In this document: positions 1 through 5,858 of the stretch, in pieces
Position numbering within the stretch: position 1 is the stretch's first letter
Layout: each line of letters begins with the position of its first letter
Origin: JAGPHI01 sp036641735
GTDB taxonomy: Bacteria; Bacillota; Clostridia; Oscillospirales; Ruminococcaceae
NCBI GenBank assembly: GCA_036641735.1
Contig: JAVWEG010000095.1
Coordinates: forward strand, 1-5,858
Direction: 5' to 3'
Length of the DNA: 5,858 bases
Notes under the pieces: model-generated
The model's database searches: none
Seen by the model: only the letters and a program-made list of their open reading frames with translations
Told to the model about the DNA's origin: nothing
Program-made: the position numbers and the translations under genes

Positions 1-58
1 TTAACTACTACGCTATCTGAGTGTAAGTTTTGCCTTTCACTACAGCTTTTATATCCAT

Positions 59-3000
59 TTATTTTGCTGCAAAACAAAACGCGTTTTTGCCTAGCTCTTT
101 TGCTCTGTAAAGTGCGCTGTCTGCGCGTCTGTATAAATCATAAAACTGCGTACCGTCAGATGGATAGCAAGCAATGCCCACGCTTACACTTATGCTGCAC
201 ATAACTTGCTCCAAATTTATATCTTGACGCACTTTTTCCATAAGCCGCTGTGTGGCAGCTACTATTTTAGAATCGTCATCTTGATACGGAATAAATGCCA
301 AAAATTCGTCTCCGCCTGCGCGCCCTACAATATCATTTTCTCTAAACGATTTTTTTATCCTGTTTGCTATTTCACAGATTACTTTATCTCCGTTAAAATG
401 TCCCAATTTATCGTTTATTTTTTTAAAATCATCTATATCAATAATGTACAGCGCATATTTCATATTGCCATTTGTTTTGGAAATTAATTTTCGTACCTGT
501 TCTTCCGTTGTACCTTTGTTTAACAATCCCGTCATTATATCACATTGAGACTGTTGTAAAAGGCTGTCACGCTCCCTTTTTTCTGCATCGATATCACTTA
601 TTTTACCTATAGCCGACACAGGAACATCGCCAAATTTATCCGGTAATGTAAATTTAATGCAATACCAATGATAATCTCCGATAGCAGTCATTGCTCTCAA
701 GTCTACAGGCTGCGGCTGTTTACCCTGATGTACTATTTCGAAAGCTTCTTTAATTGCTTTTTGGTCGTCTTTATGTATATATTGCATTTCGTTTTCCACG
801 GTTGACTGACAAGAACGTCCAAATACACTTGTAAAATTATCCGAAAAAGAAATAGTACCGCTTTGAAAATCGTATTCAAATAAAATATCGCCCCATTGCT
901 GCACAGCCGCTTGATACCTGTTGTAAACATTTAGTCCACGATTGGCTTTATGTTCACCATCTGCATCTGTAATGCCGATAACGCTTGAATATGCACGCTG
1001 GATACCGTCTTCATCAGGTGGGCAAAGCTTTGAAATGGTTTCCACCCATATCATTTTACCGTCTTTACACGGTGTACGATAGTGCATAGTAACAATATTG
1101 CTCACTTTTAGCTGCTCTAAGATATCATTTATTACAAGCTTGCGATCTTCTTCGTAAATCATATTAATATATTTACCATCGTAAAGCGTATCGATATCTT
1201 CGCGTGAATATCCCAGTATTGCTAAAAAACCCATTGAAATATAATCAATTGTAAACTGTGCATCGAAACGCACGCATTTAATTCCGGTAACTACATTTTC
1301 TAAAATACTTTTTTGAAATTTGTATGCTTTTTCTATTTCAAGGTTCTTCATTTTGACTTTATCGTTATCGATGATTACTACAATAAGGCTCGCTCCGCCG
1401 TGACGGCTTTTCACTACATTTCCTGTACCTAAAATCCATATCGGTTCCCCATTTGCTTTTACTATTCTAAACTCTATAGTAACAGTGTCGCCAAGACTTA
1501 ATTGCCGACGAATTTCTTCATTAACAAATATCATATCATCAGGATGAACAAAGCCAAGCGCGCGATTTTTGAACTTTTCGTCCATCTCTTTCGCTGTATA
1601 CCCAAGCATTCGTCTATATCCCTCATTACAGGTTAAAAACGTAAATTCGTGATCCATTCCCACTTGGAAAATACCTGCAAAAGCGTTATCTACCACATCT
1701 TCACGGCTCATTGGCTGTGCCGGACGAAACGGTGCATAAACCATACTTTGTTTATGCTCCGGCGGAAGCAATTCTATATCAACGTCCTTATTTGTAGGCT
1801 GTGAGCCAAAATATTCAAGCTCAAAATCACTTGCAGGCATAGGACGATTATAATAATATCCCTGCAAAAGCTCAGCGCCTAATTGCTTTACAATCGCTTC
1901 AAGCTCAGGCGTTTCTATTCCTTCAATGCAAACCGTCATATTCATACTATGACACAAGCTCACTATTTGAGCTATAATTTTTTGGTCAGTTACATCATAT
2001 GAAATTCTTTCTAAAAATGAACGGTCAATTTTTAGCTCGTCTGCACTTAATACTCTAAAAATGCCAAGCGAAGCATATCCTGTTCCAAAATCATCAAATG
2101 CTATTTTAACGCCTTGTCCACGAATAAAATCAAATACGTGCTGCATTTCAACTGTATCGATAATCTTACCGCTCTCAGTAAGCTCTAAAGTTATCATTGA
2201 TGGGTGAATTTCGTGTTGTGCCAAAACATCAACTACCAAAAATTTAAAGCCCGGATCTTCAAACTGCGCGCTCGAAACATTTATATTCATCTGAAACTCG
2301 GGCATTAGCTTGCTCCACACAGCGCATTGTGCCGCCGCAGTATCCAATACCCAAGCGCCTACTTCGAGAATTAAGCCGCTTTCTTCTAATATCGGTATAA
2401 ACTCACAAGGAGATACCCCGTTTGGAAACTCATTGCTTTTCCAGCGCAATAATGCTTCGCAGCCGTTTATTTTCCCGTTATCTGCCCTTATTATTGGCTG
2501 ATATAATAAAGAAAAGCCTTTAAATCCCATTTTTATTGCTTCTCTCAAATTGCCCAGAAGCCGCATTTTATAATGCTCGTTCATTAAAATGTCTTCTGAA
2601 AAAACAGCCAACTGATTTTTTCCCTTAGTCTTTGCACTACGCAATGCCATTCTGGCATTTCTAAACAGCAGCTCGCTATCATTTCCGTCATCAGGATATT
2701 CGCTTAATCCCGCAGATAAAGTAAATGAAATACTGTCTTTGTCTATCTTAATGCTTTTCTGTGCAATATTCTTTATAGTGTTGTAATATTGTATTACTTC
2801 CTCTTTATCGCCGCTCGGAAATATTACTCCAAACCCATCACCGTCCAAACGATAAATAGACACTCCTTGCGGAACAAGCTCCATCATTTTTTGTGCAAAA
2901 GCACAAAGCGCCTTATCTCCAAAAGAATAAGAATAAAGGTCGTTTATTTCTTTAAATTCATCTATACCCAAAATCAAAATAGAACGTGCTTCGCTTTGCT

Positions 3001-3451
3001 TCACTATTTCACTCAAAGCCATTCTGAAATCATAATTGCCCTTTAAATTCGTGACGGTATCAACGGTGCTTTGCAAATCCACTTTACTTATTATTCCTAT
3101 AATTACAGGCGGCATACCGTTTTTTTCTGCCACATACCAGCCGTTGCAATGCATCCATACATAAGAGCCGTCAGCTGTTTTAAAGCGATATTCGTTGCTT
3201 ATCTGTGTTTGACCGCCATTTTTCAGAATATTGTGAGCTTCATTAAATCCGTCAAAATCATTCGGATAAATTATCGACTCCCACATATTCTTGTTTTCAA
3301 AATATTCTCCTTTAAAATCAAACAAATTAACTGCGTTTTGAGACCATCTGTAATAATGTGTTTTTGTATCTTCCATAAAAATATAGCTATCTTTACATTC
3401 CGCCATAATTTCCAGCATACCTGCATTAAATTGCGAAAACTTTTTTAACAT
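59..3451 (-). CDS. Dual cyclic-di-GMP enzyme, PAS-GGDEF(degenerate)-EAL-PAS-PAS-PAS-GGDEF
   Basis: A 1130-residue cytosolic protein with no signal peptide or membrane segment, predicted to both hydrolyse and synthesise cyclic di-GMP. Domains in order: PAS about 20-125; GGDEF-1 about 130-285, degenerate (signature DGDGF at 203-207, Gly162 where the metal Asp should be, no RxxD inhibitory site); EAL phosphodiesterase about 292-545; Pro-rich linker about 551-584; PAS about 585-697 (HPDD at 636-639), PAS about 712-830, PAS about 845-955; GGDEF-2 about 965-1128. The EAL catalytic set looks complete: Glu332 (EALLRW), Asn391, Glu426, Asp453-Asp454, Lys474, Glu510 and Gln530. GGDEF-2 is intact, with GGDEF at 1046-1050, Asp1005, FKKIND and an inhibitory RxxD (Arg1037, Asp1040). 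The ATG is the first possible start because the preceding codon is TAG; its Shine-Dalgarno (AAAGAGA) is weak and distant. It follows the chemoreceptor gene by 89 nt. The domain calls are secure; the direction of net activity in the cell is not known. Confidence 0.95.
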   Translation of the reverse strand: MLKKFSQFNAGMLEIMAECKDSYIFMEDTKTHYYRWSQNAVNLFDFKGEYFENKNMWESIIYPNDFDGFNEAHNILKNGGQTQISNEYRFKTADGSYVWMHCNGWYVAEKNGMPPVIIGIISKVDLQSTVDTVTNLKGNYDFRMALSEIVKQSEARSILILGIDEFKEINDLYSYSFGDKALCAFAQKMMELVPQGVSIYRLDGDGFGVIFPSGDKEEVIQYYNTIKNIAQKSIKIDKDSISFTLSAGLSEYPDDGNDSELLFRNARMALRSAKTKGKNQLAVFSEDILMNEHYKMRLLGNLREAIKMGFKGFSLLYQPIIRADNGKINGCEALLRWKSNEFPNGVSPCEFIPILEESGLILEVGAWVLDTAAAQCAVWSKLMPEFQMNINVSSAQFEDPGFKFLVVDVLAQHEIHPSMITLELTESGKIIDTVEMQHVFDFIRGQGVKIAFDDFGTGYASLGIFRVLSADELKIDRSFLERISYDVTDQKIIAQIVSLCHSMNMTVCIEGIETPELEAIVKQLGAELLQGYYYNRPMPASDFELEYFGSQPTNKDVDIELLPPEHKQSMVYAPFRPAQPMSREDVVDNAFAGIFQVGMDHEFTFLTCNEGYRRMLGYTAKEMDEKFKNRALGFVHPDDMIFVNEEIRRQLSLGDTVTIEFRIVKANGEPIWILGTGNVVKSRHGGASLIVVIIDNDKVKMKNLEIEKAYKFQKSILENVVTGIKCVRFDAQFTIDYISMGFLAILGYSREDIDTLYDGKYINMIYEEDRKLVINDILEQLKVSNIVTMHYRTPCKDGKMIWVETISKLCPPDEDGIQRAYSSVIGITDADGEHKANRGLNVYNRYQAAVQQWGDILFEYDFQSGTISFSDNFTSVFGRSCQSTVENEMQYIHKDDQKAIKEAFEIVHQGKQPQPVDLRAMTAIGDYHWYCIKFTLPDKFGDVPVSAIGKISDIDAEKRERDSLLQQSQCDIMTGLLNKGTTEEQVRKLISKTNGNMKYALYIIDIDDFKKINDKLGHFNGDKVICEIANRIKKSFRENDIVGRAGGDEFLAFIPYQDDDSKIVAATQRLMEKVRQDINLEQVMCSISVSVGIACYPSDGTQFYDLYRRADSALYRAKELGKNAFCFAAK

Positions 3452-3476
3452 CTAGTTGTCATCTCTTTCTTTTGAA

Positions 3477-3508
3477 TTGTAATTACAGAAGAATGCTATA
3501 ATTCACAA
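3477..3508. repeat. Imperfect inverted repeat between the chemoreceptor and cyclic-di-GMP genes
   Basis: TTGTAATTA (3477-3485) and TAATTCACAA (3499-3508) pair over 9 bp with one bulged base, around a 13-nt loop. It is AT-only apart from the TTGT/ACAA ends, and no U-tract follows in either direction, so it is unlikely to be a terminator. It lies about 26-57 nt before the start of the 1130-residue protein, where an operator or promoter would sit. Confidence 0.3.
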
Positions 3509-3540
3509 TAAAACATTTTCTTATTTCATTTTAATTTGCC

Positions 3541-5196
3541 TTAAACATTAAATAATGTAAATTTTGATACAAGCTCCTTTAGCAATTGTGCTTGGCTATG
3601 CAATTCTTCACTAGCTGCAGCGCTCTCTTCACTTGTGGCGGAATTTGTTTGCACCACAGACGAAATTTGCTCTATTCCTGTAACGATTTGTCTGATAGCC
3701 AATGCTTGATTTTCAGATGCAATGAAGGCACTTTCTACCTTTGTAGTAATTTTATCCGACATTGAAACAATGTTTTTAAACACTCCTGAGCTTTCTTCTG
3801 TAAGCGTTGCTCCATTATTTACCACTTTAATGGAATTTTCTATTAAAGCTGTAATATCATTTGCTGCTTCAGCCGATTTTTGTGCCAAGCTGCGTACTTC
3901 ATCAGCCACCACTGCAAACCCTTTACCTGCCCTTCCCGCTCGCGCTGCTTCCACCGCCGCATTGAGTGCCAATATATTAGTTTGGAACGTGATATCGTCA
4001 ATTGTTTTAATAATACTGCTTATTTTTTGAGAAAACTTTATTATATCGTCCATTGCGCTTGTCATATCTTCCATTTTTTGGCTGCCATCTCTTACTTCTC
4101 CGGAAGTAATTCCCATAATATCATTAATTTCTTTAAAATCGGCAGCAGTTTGCTGTACTTGTGAAGATAGCTCGTTAATTGTAGCCGACAGCTCCTCTAC
4201 TCCGCTCGCCTGCTCTGTAGCGCCTTGTGCCAGCGCCTGCGCTCCACCCGATATTTGCTCTGCTCCACTGGATACTTGATTAGATGATTGCGAAATTGTT
4301 TTTAAAGTTTCGCTCATATTCGTTATAAAACTGCCAATTGAAATTTCGATATTTTTAAAATTTCCAATAAATGGCTGTGACGGCACAACGTTAAAATTAC
4401 CTGCCGCAAATTCAGACATTGCTCTATCTATATCCTCCACATATTCAGCTATTGTTTGCACCGATGAATTGAGTAACAATCCAAGCTCGCCCACTTCATT
4501 TGTACTTTTAGAAGAAAAGTCTAAATTAAGCTCACCCTCTGCCAATTGCTTTGCCGTTTTGGCGATATGTAAAATTGGCTTTCCTATTTGATTTTTAATA
4601 TATACATACATATTAAAGCACGCAATTAGTGTTAGCAGCATTAGCCCAATTGCCGCAAAGCCCGTTAGCTTTACAAAACTATCCAAGCTGTTTTCAGCTT
4701 GCACCGCCAGCGTTTGTCTATCCTGTATAGCATTATCCAATAAAACAAGTAAAGAGCTGATATCATTTTGAATTTCATCTTTATATATTTTATTGGCAGC
4801 TACTTTATCTGTAGGTGCAATTTTTAAAGCAGAACCTGCAAGCTGATGAATATCTTTATGCAGCGCCTCTATTTTACTTACTGTTTCTTTTAGCGATAAA
4901 TCGTTTTGTACCTTGTCACTATAAATATACTTGCCGAGTACACATTCTTTTTCATTTAAGCTTCCTGTAAAAGGCGTGCCGTAATCTATTGCAGCAGATA
5001 AATTGCTGCTCCATTTTAAATGCCCTGTTTCTGATGCATACAGAGTATTTACCGCATCATTCATCTGCGTAACATATTCTTTATTGTCTTGTATTTTTGC
5101 AGCGTTAAACAGCATAGTCCCTGCCATTATTACTACACACAAAACAATTATCGCAAAGCGTATGCCAAACGCCAAATTCATACTTTGTTTTTTCAT
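3541..5196 (-). CDS. Methyl-accepting chemotaxis protein with extracytoplasmic CZB-like zinc-binding sensor
   Basis: A 551-residue transmembrane chemoreceptor that should control the CheA kinase through CheW. Order: short basic N-terminus; membrane segment about 9-30; extracytoplasmic sensor about 31-175; membrane segment about 176-200; HAMP about 200-252; a second HAMP-like segment about 254-305; long signalling coiled coil about 306-551. The hairpin tip is fully conserved (QTNILALNAAVEAARAG at 405-421, then GKGFAVVADEVR). Two sites match the methylation consensus exactly, with Glu pairs 334-335 and 523-524, and a third at 530-531 nearly does. There is no C-terminal NWETF-type tether. The sensor has His59-x-x-Trp62, Cys85 in CVLGKY, and His113-x3-His117, the order and spacing of the CZB zinc ligands. 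Zinc, or oxidants acting on the Cys, is therefore a reasonable ligand, but this is inferred. The start is supported by GGAGG 7 nt upstream. It probably has its own promoter at 5239-5265. Confidence 0.96.
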   Translation of the reverse strand: MKKQSMNLAFGIRFAIIVLCVVIMAGTMLFNAAKIQDNKEYVTQMNDAVNTLYASETGHLKWSSNLSAAIDYGTPFTGSLNEKECVLGKYIYSDKVQNDLSLKETVSKIEALHKDIHQLAGSALKIAPTDKVAANKIYKDEIQNDISSLLVLLDNAIQDRQTLAVQAENSLDSFVKLTGFAAIGLMLLTLIACFNMYVYIKNQIGKPILHIAKTAKQLAEGELNLDFSSKSTNEVGELGLLLNSSVQTIAEYVEDIDRAMSEFAAGNFNVVPSQPFIGNFKNIEISIGSFITNMSETLKTISQSSNQVSSGAEQISGGAQALAQGATEQASGVEELSATINELSSQVQQTAADFKEINDIMGITSGEVRDGSQKMEDMTSAMDDIIKFSQKISSIIKTIDDITFQTNILALNAAVEAARAGRAGKGFAVVADEVRSLAQKSAEAANDITALIENSIKVVNNGATLTEESSGVFKNIVSMSDKITTKVESAFIASENQALAIRQIVTGIEQISSVVQTNSATSEESAAASEELHSQAQLLKELVSKFTLFNV

Positions 5197-5203
5197 TACA
5201 ATT

Positions 5204-5208
5204 CCTCC
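5204..5208 (-). promoter_or_regulatory. Ribosome binding site of the chemoreceptor gene
   Basis: GGAGG, within CGGAGGAA, stands 7 nt before the ATG at 5196. It fixes the first Met rather than the in-frame Met6 as the start. Confidence 0.85.
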
Positions 5209-5218
5209 GTTTTTTTAT

Positions 5219-5228
5219 TGCTATAGCA
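5219..5228 (-). repeat. 10-bp perfect palindrome in the chemoreceptor leader
   Basis: TGCTATAGCA is self-complementary. It sits between the putative transcription start and the ribosome binding site of the chemoreceptor gene. It could be a protein-binding site or simply chance; a hairpin this short with no loop would be weak. Confidence 0.3.
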
Positions 5229-5238
5229 GCTTGACTTG

Positions 5239-5265
5239 TTATTGTCCTTGTACTCGAGCCTTTTA
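5239..5265 (-). promoter_or_regulatory. Sigma-28 (SigD/FliA)-like promoter of the chemoreceptor gene
   Basis: On the minus strand TAAA is followed by 15 nt and then GACAATAA. This matches the known motility sigma consensus TAAA-N15-GCCGATAA at 4 of 4 and 6 of 8 positions with the right spacing. Transcription would begin about 35 nt before the ATG, upstream of the ribosome binding site. A chemoreceptor gene is a normal member of this regulon. The same DNA can also be read as a housekeeping promoter (TTGATA, 17 nt, GACAAT), so the sigma factor is not certain. Confidence 0.55.
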
Positions 5266-5334
5266 TCAAGTTGCATACAGCAAAGACAATGCTTTGAGTA
5301 GTACAATCAAAAGTAAAATTGCTGTGCAAAACTA

Positions 5335-5384
5335 TAGCCGGCCGCACCGCACGAGATATACACTCACACGTTTGCAGCCGGCTA
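5335..5384 (-). terminator. Long imperfect stem-loop, possible terminator or attenuator after the microprotein
   Basis: On the minus strand TAGCCGGCTGCA (5384-5373) pairs with TGCGGCCGGCTA (5346-5335), 12 bp with one G-U. After a 2x1 internal loop, CGTGTGAG pairs with CTCGTGCG (8 bp, three G-U). The loop is 7 nt. The structure starts about 60 nt after the microprotein stop and lies upstream of the chemoreceptor promoter, where a terminator would be expected. It is followed only by TAGTTTTGC, so the U-tract is poor. It may instead be an attenuator or another structured RNA. The existence of the inverted repeat is certain; its role is not. Confidence 0.45.
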
Positions 5385-5405
5385 ATTTACTGTTTTACAA
5401 ATGAA

Positions 5406-5415
5406 CTACCGGTAG
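5406..5415. repeat. 10-bp perfect palindrome CTACCGGTAG
   Basis: A GC-richer palindrome in an AT-rich spacer, 31 nt after the microprotein stop codon. It may be an operator or part of an RNA fold: its CCGG can pair with the CCGG in the left arm of the downstream stem-loop. Confidence 0.4.
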
Positions 5416-5446
5416 CTTTGTGTTTCTGTTTTTAAATGAATTGCCT

Positions 5447-5599
5447 TTATGTTTCTTCGGTGTTTTGCATTTCACTATACTGTTTCATACGTTTCTTGTG
5501 GTTTTTTTGTTGTACTACAAACGCAACAACTACTGCCGCTAAAAGTAGTGCCGCAAGTATATCCCATACGCAAAAGCCTAATACTACATTTTCAAACAT
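5447..5599 (-). CDS. 50-residue single-pass membrane microprotein, function unknown
   Basis: A short reading frame beginning MFENVVLGFCVWDILAALLL and ending YSEMQNTEET. I do not recognise a family. Residues about 5-29 form one continuous hydrophobic segment rich in Val, Ala and Leu, with Cys10 and a Trp-Asp pair (12-13) near its outer side. A strongly basic stretch follows (QQKNHKKRMK, 30-39), then a polar acidic tail. The positive-inside rule predicts an outside N-terminus and a cytosolic C-terminus of about 20 residues. The case for a real gene is the near-perfect Shine-Dalgarno AAGGAGGA ending 7 nt before the ATG, a composition typical of small membrane proteins, and a position co-directional with the chemoreceptor gene 250 nt downstream. 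It could be a partner of a membrane receptor or transporter, or a stress-related peptide, but nothing in the sequence decides this. Confidence 0.75.
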   Translation of the reverse strand: MFENVVLGFCVWDILAALLLAAVVVAFVVQQKNHKKRMKQYSEMQNTEET

Positions 5600-5606
5600 T
5601 GTGGTA

Positions 5607-5614
5607 TCCTCCTT
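5607..5614 (-). promoter_or_regulatory. Strong ribosome binding site of the microprotein
   Basis: AAGGAGGA read on the minus strand is an almost complete complement to the 16S rRNA 3' end. It lies 7 nt from the ATG at 5599. Because the gene is very short, this site is the main argument that it is translated. Confidence 0.85.
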
Positions 5615-5631
5615 TTTATTTTTGTTTTAAA

Positions 5632-5657
5632 TAATCTTCTGATTTTTATTATCTTTA
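5632..5657 (-). promoter_or_regulatory. Weak sigma-28-like promoter candidate for the microprotein
   Basis: On the minus strand TAAA, 14 nt, GAAGATTA. The -35 element is perfect and 5 of 8 positions of the -10 match GCCGATAA. It would give a leader of about 25-30 nt ending at the strong ribosome binding site. A separate housekeeping-like -10, TACAAT at 5661-5666, lies just upstream but has no good -35. In DNA this AT-rich either match could be chance. Confidence 0.25.
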
Positions 5658-5695
5658 GTAATTGTATAAAAAAACGCATACAGAATGTGATAAAA

Positions 5696-5749
5696 TGTTG
5701 TAAAGCGTGTTTTTTTGTTGCGAAATGTTTGATATTTTTATTTACAACA
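5696..5749. repeat. 9-bp inverted repeat in the upstream region
   Basis: TGTTGTAAA (5696-5704) and its exact reverse complement TTTACAACA (5741-5749) flank 36 nt. Inside, GTTG and AAAT can also pair with ATTT and CAAC. There is no T-run placed as in a terminator. It may be a pair of regulator half-sites or a chance match in AT-rich DNA. Confidence 0.3.
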
Positions 5750-5858
5750 ATTTTCTTATCTAATATAGAAGATACTTATAGATTTAAAAAAGTTCATCGA
5801 CACACTGCCTTTTAAAAATTTCTTTGTAAAAAATTGACCGCAAAGCAAAAATTATTGC

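Larger units (their letters stand above)
5600..5858. other. AT-rich upstream region without a convincing gene
   Basis: About 260 bases with long A/T runs. It contains the ribosome binding site and candidate promoter of the microprotein and an inverted repeat (TGTTGTAAA at 5696-5704, TTTACAACA at 5741-5749). A plus-strand promoter-like pair (TTTACA, 17 nt, TATAGA at 5741-5769) is present, but no gene follows inside the window. At the very edge, 24 codons on the minus strand are open up to a TAA at 5784-5786. This could be the tail of a gene outside the window, but such an opening is not unusual here. Confidence 0.5.

Noticed and set aside
20..41. Stem-loop (AGTGAAAG / CTTACACT on the minus strand, one mismatch) just after the cyclic-di-GMP gene.
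   Set aside because: It is only 7 paired bases, A/T-containing, and has no following U-run, so it cannot be called a terminator.
8..58. Sixteen-codon minus-strand frame whose ATG directly follows the stop codon of the cyclic-di-GMP gene, ending in two TAG codons.
   Set aside because: There is no ribosome binding site and the product has no recognisable feature; the abutting stop and start are probably chance.
2310..3448. Several plus-strand open frames of 60-125 codons opposite the cyclic-di-GMP gene.
   Set aside because: They lie inside a well-conserved coding sequence on the other strand, lack domains and good ribosome binding sites, and read as antisense shadows.
3722..4164. Plus-strand frames opposite the chemoreceptor signalling domain.
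   Set aside because: The opposite strand encodes the most conserved part of a chemoreceptor; these frames mirror its Ala/Ser-rich codons.
5003..5634. Plus-strand and alternative minus-strand frames across the intergenic region and the microprotein.
   Set aside because: They cross the hairpin, promoter and the microprotein without a credible ribosome binding site or domain, and low-complexity Phe/Ser/Cys composition suggests AT-rich noise.
5784..5858. Possible C-terminal end of a minus-strand gene entering from the right edge (24 codons then TAA).
   Set aside because: In DNA this AT-rich a 24-codon opening in one of three frames is not rare, and the residues match no family I recognise.
1..5858. 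CRISPR array, insertion sequence, tRNA or rRNA.
   Set aside because: No spaced direct repeats, terminal inverted repeats with a transposase, cloverleaf-like sequence or rRNA-like segment was seen on either strand.

Overview
This 5.86-kb window is AT-rich, and all of its convincing genes lie on the minus strand. It looks like a motile low-G+C Firmicute, most likely a Clostridia-type anaerobe. The reasons are strong AGGAGG-type ribosome binding sites, AT-rich spacers, a Gram-positive-style chemoreceptor without a C-terminal tether pentapeptide, a promoter-like sequence close to the SigD/sigma-28 consensus, and a very large multi-PAS cyclic-di-GMP protein. The genus cannot be fixed from the sequence alone.

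Layout in transcription order, from the right edge leftwards. (1) 5600-5858 is an AT-rich upstream region with possible promoter elements and a 9-bp inverted repeat, but no convincing gene. (2) 5447-5599 encodes a 50-residue single-pass membrane microprotein with an excellent Shine-Dalgarno sequence. (3) 5197-5446 is a structured intergenic region. It holds a 10-bp palindrome, a 50-nt long imperfect hairpin, a sigma-28-like promoter and the ribosome binding site of the next gene. (4) 3541-5196 encodes a 551-residue methyl-accepting chemotaxis protein whose extracytoplasmic sensor carries the His/Cys/His/His signature of a CZB (chemoreceptor zinc-binding) domain. (5) 3452-3540 is an 89-nt AT-rich gap with no clear terminator. 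(6) 59-3451 encodes a 1130-residue soluble protein with the order PAS, degenerate GGDEF, intact EAL, three PAS, intact GGDEF. It therefore has the active-site residues both to break down and to make cyclic di-GMP. The last 58 bases hold only a weak stem-loop.

Taken together, the window is a small signalling locus. A receptor that probably senses zinc or thiol/oxidant state outside the membrane feeds the chemotaxis kinase. Beside it, in the same direction, sits a cytosolic PAS-controlled enzyme that can set cyclic di-GMP in either direction, the usual switch between swimming and surface life. The microprotein lies upstream in the same direction and its role is unknown. Functional coupling of the three genes is inferred from co-orientation and spacing. 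The sequence does not prove it.
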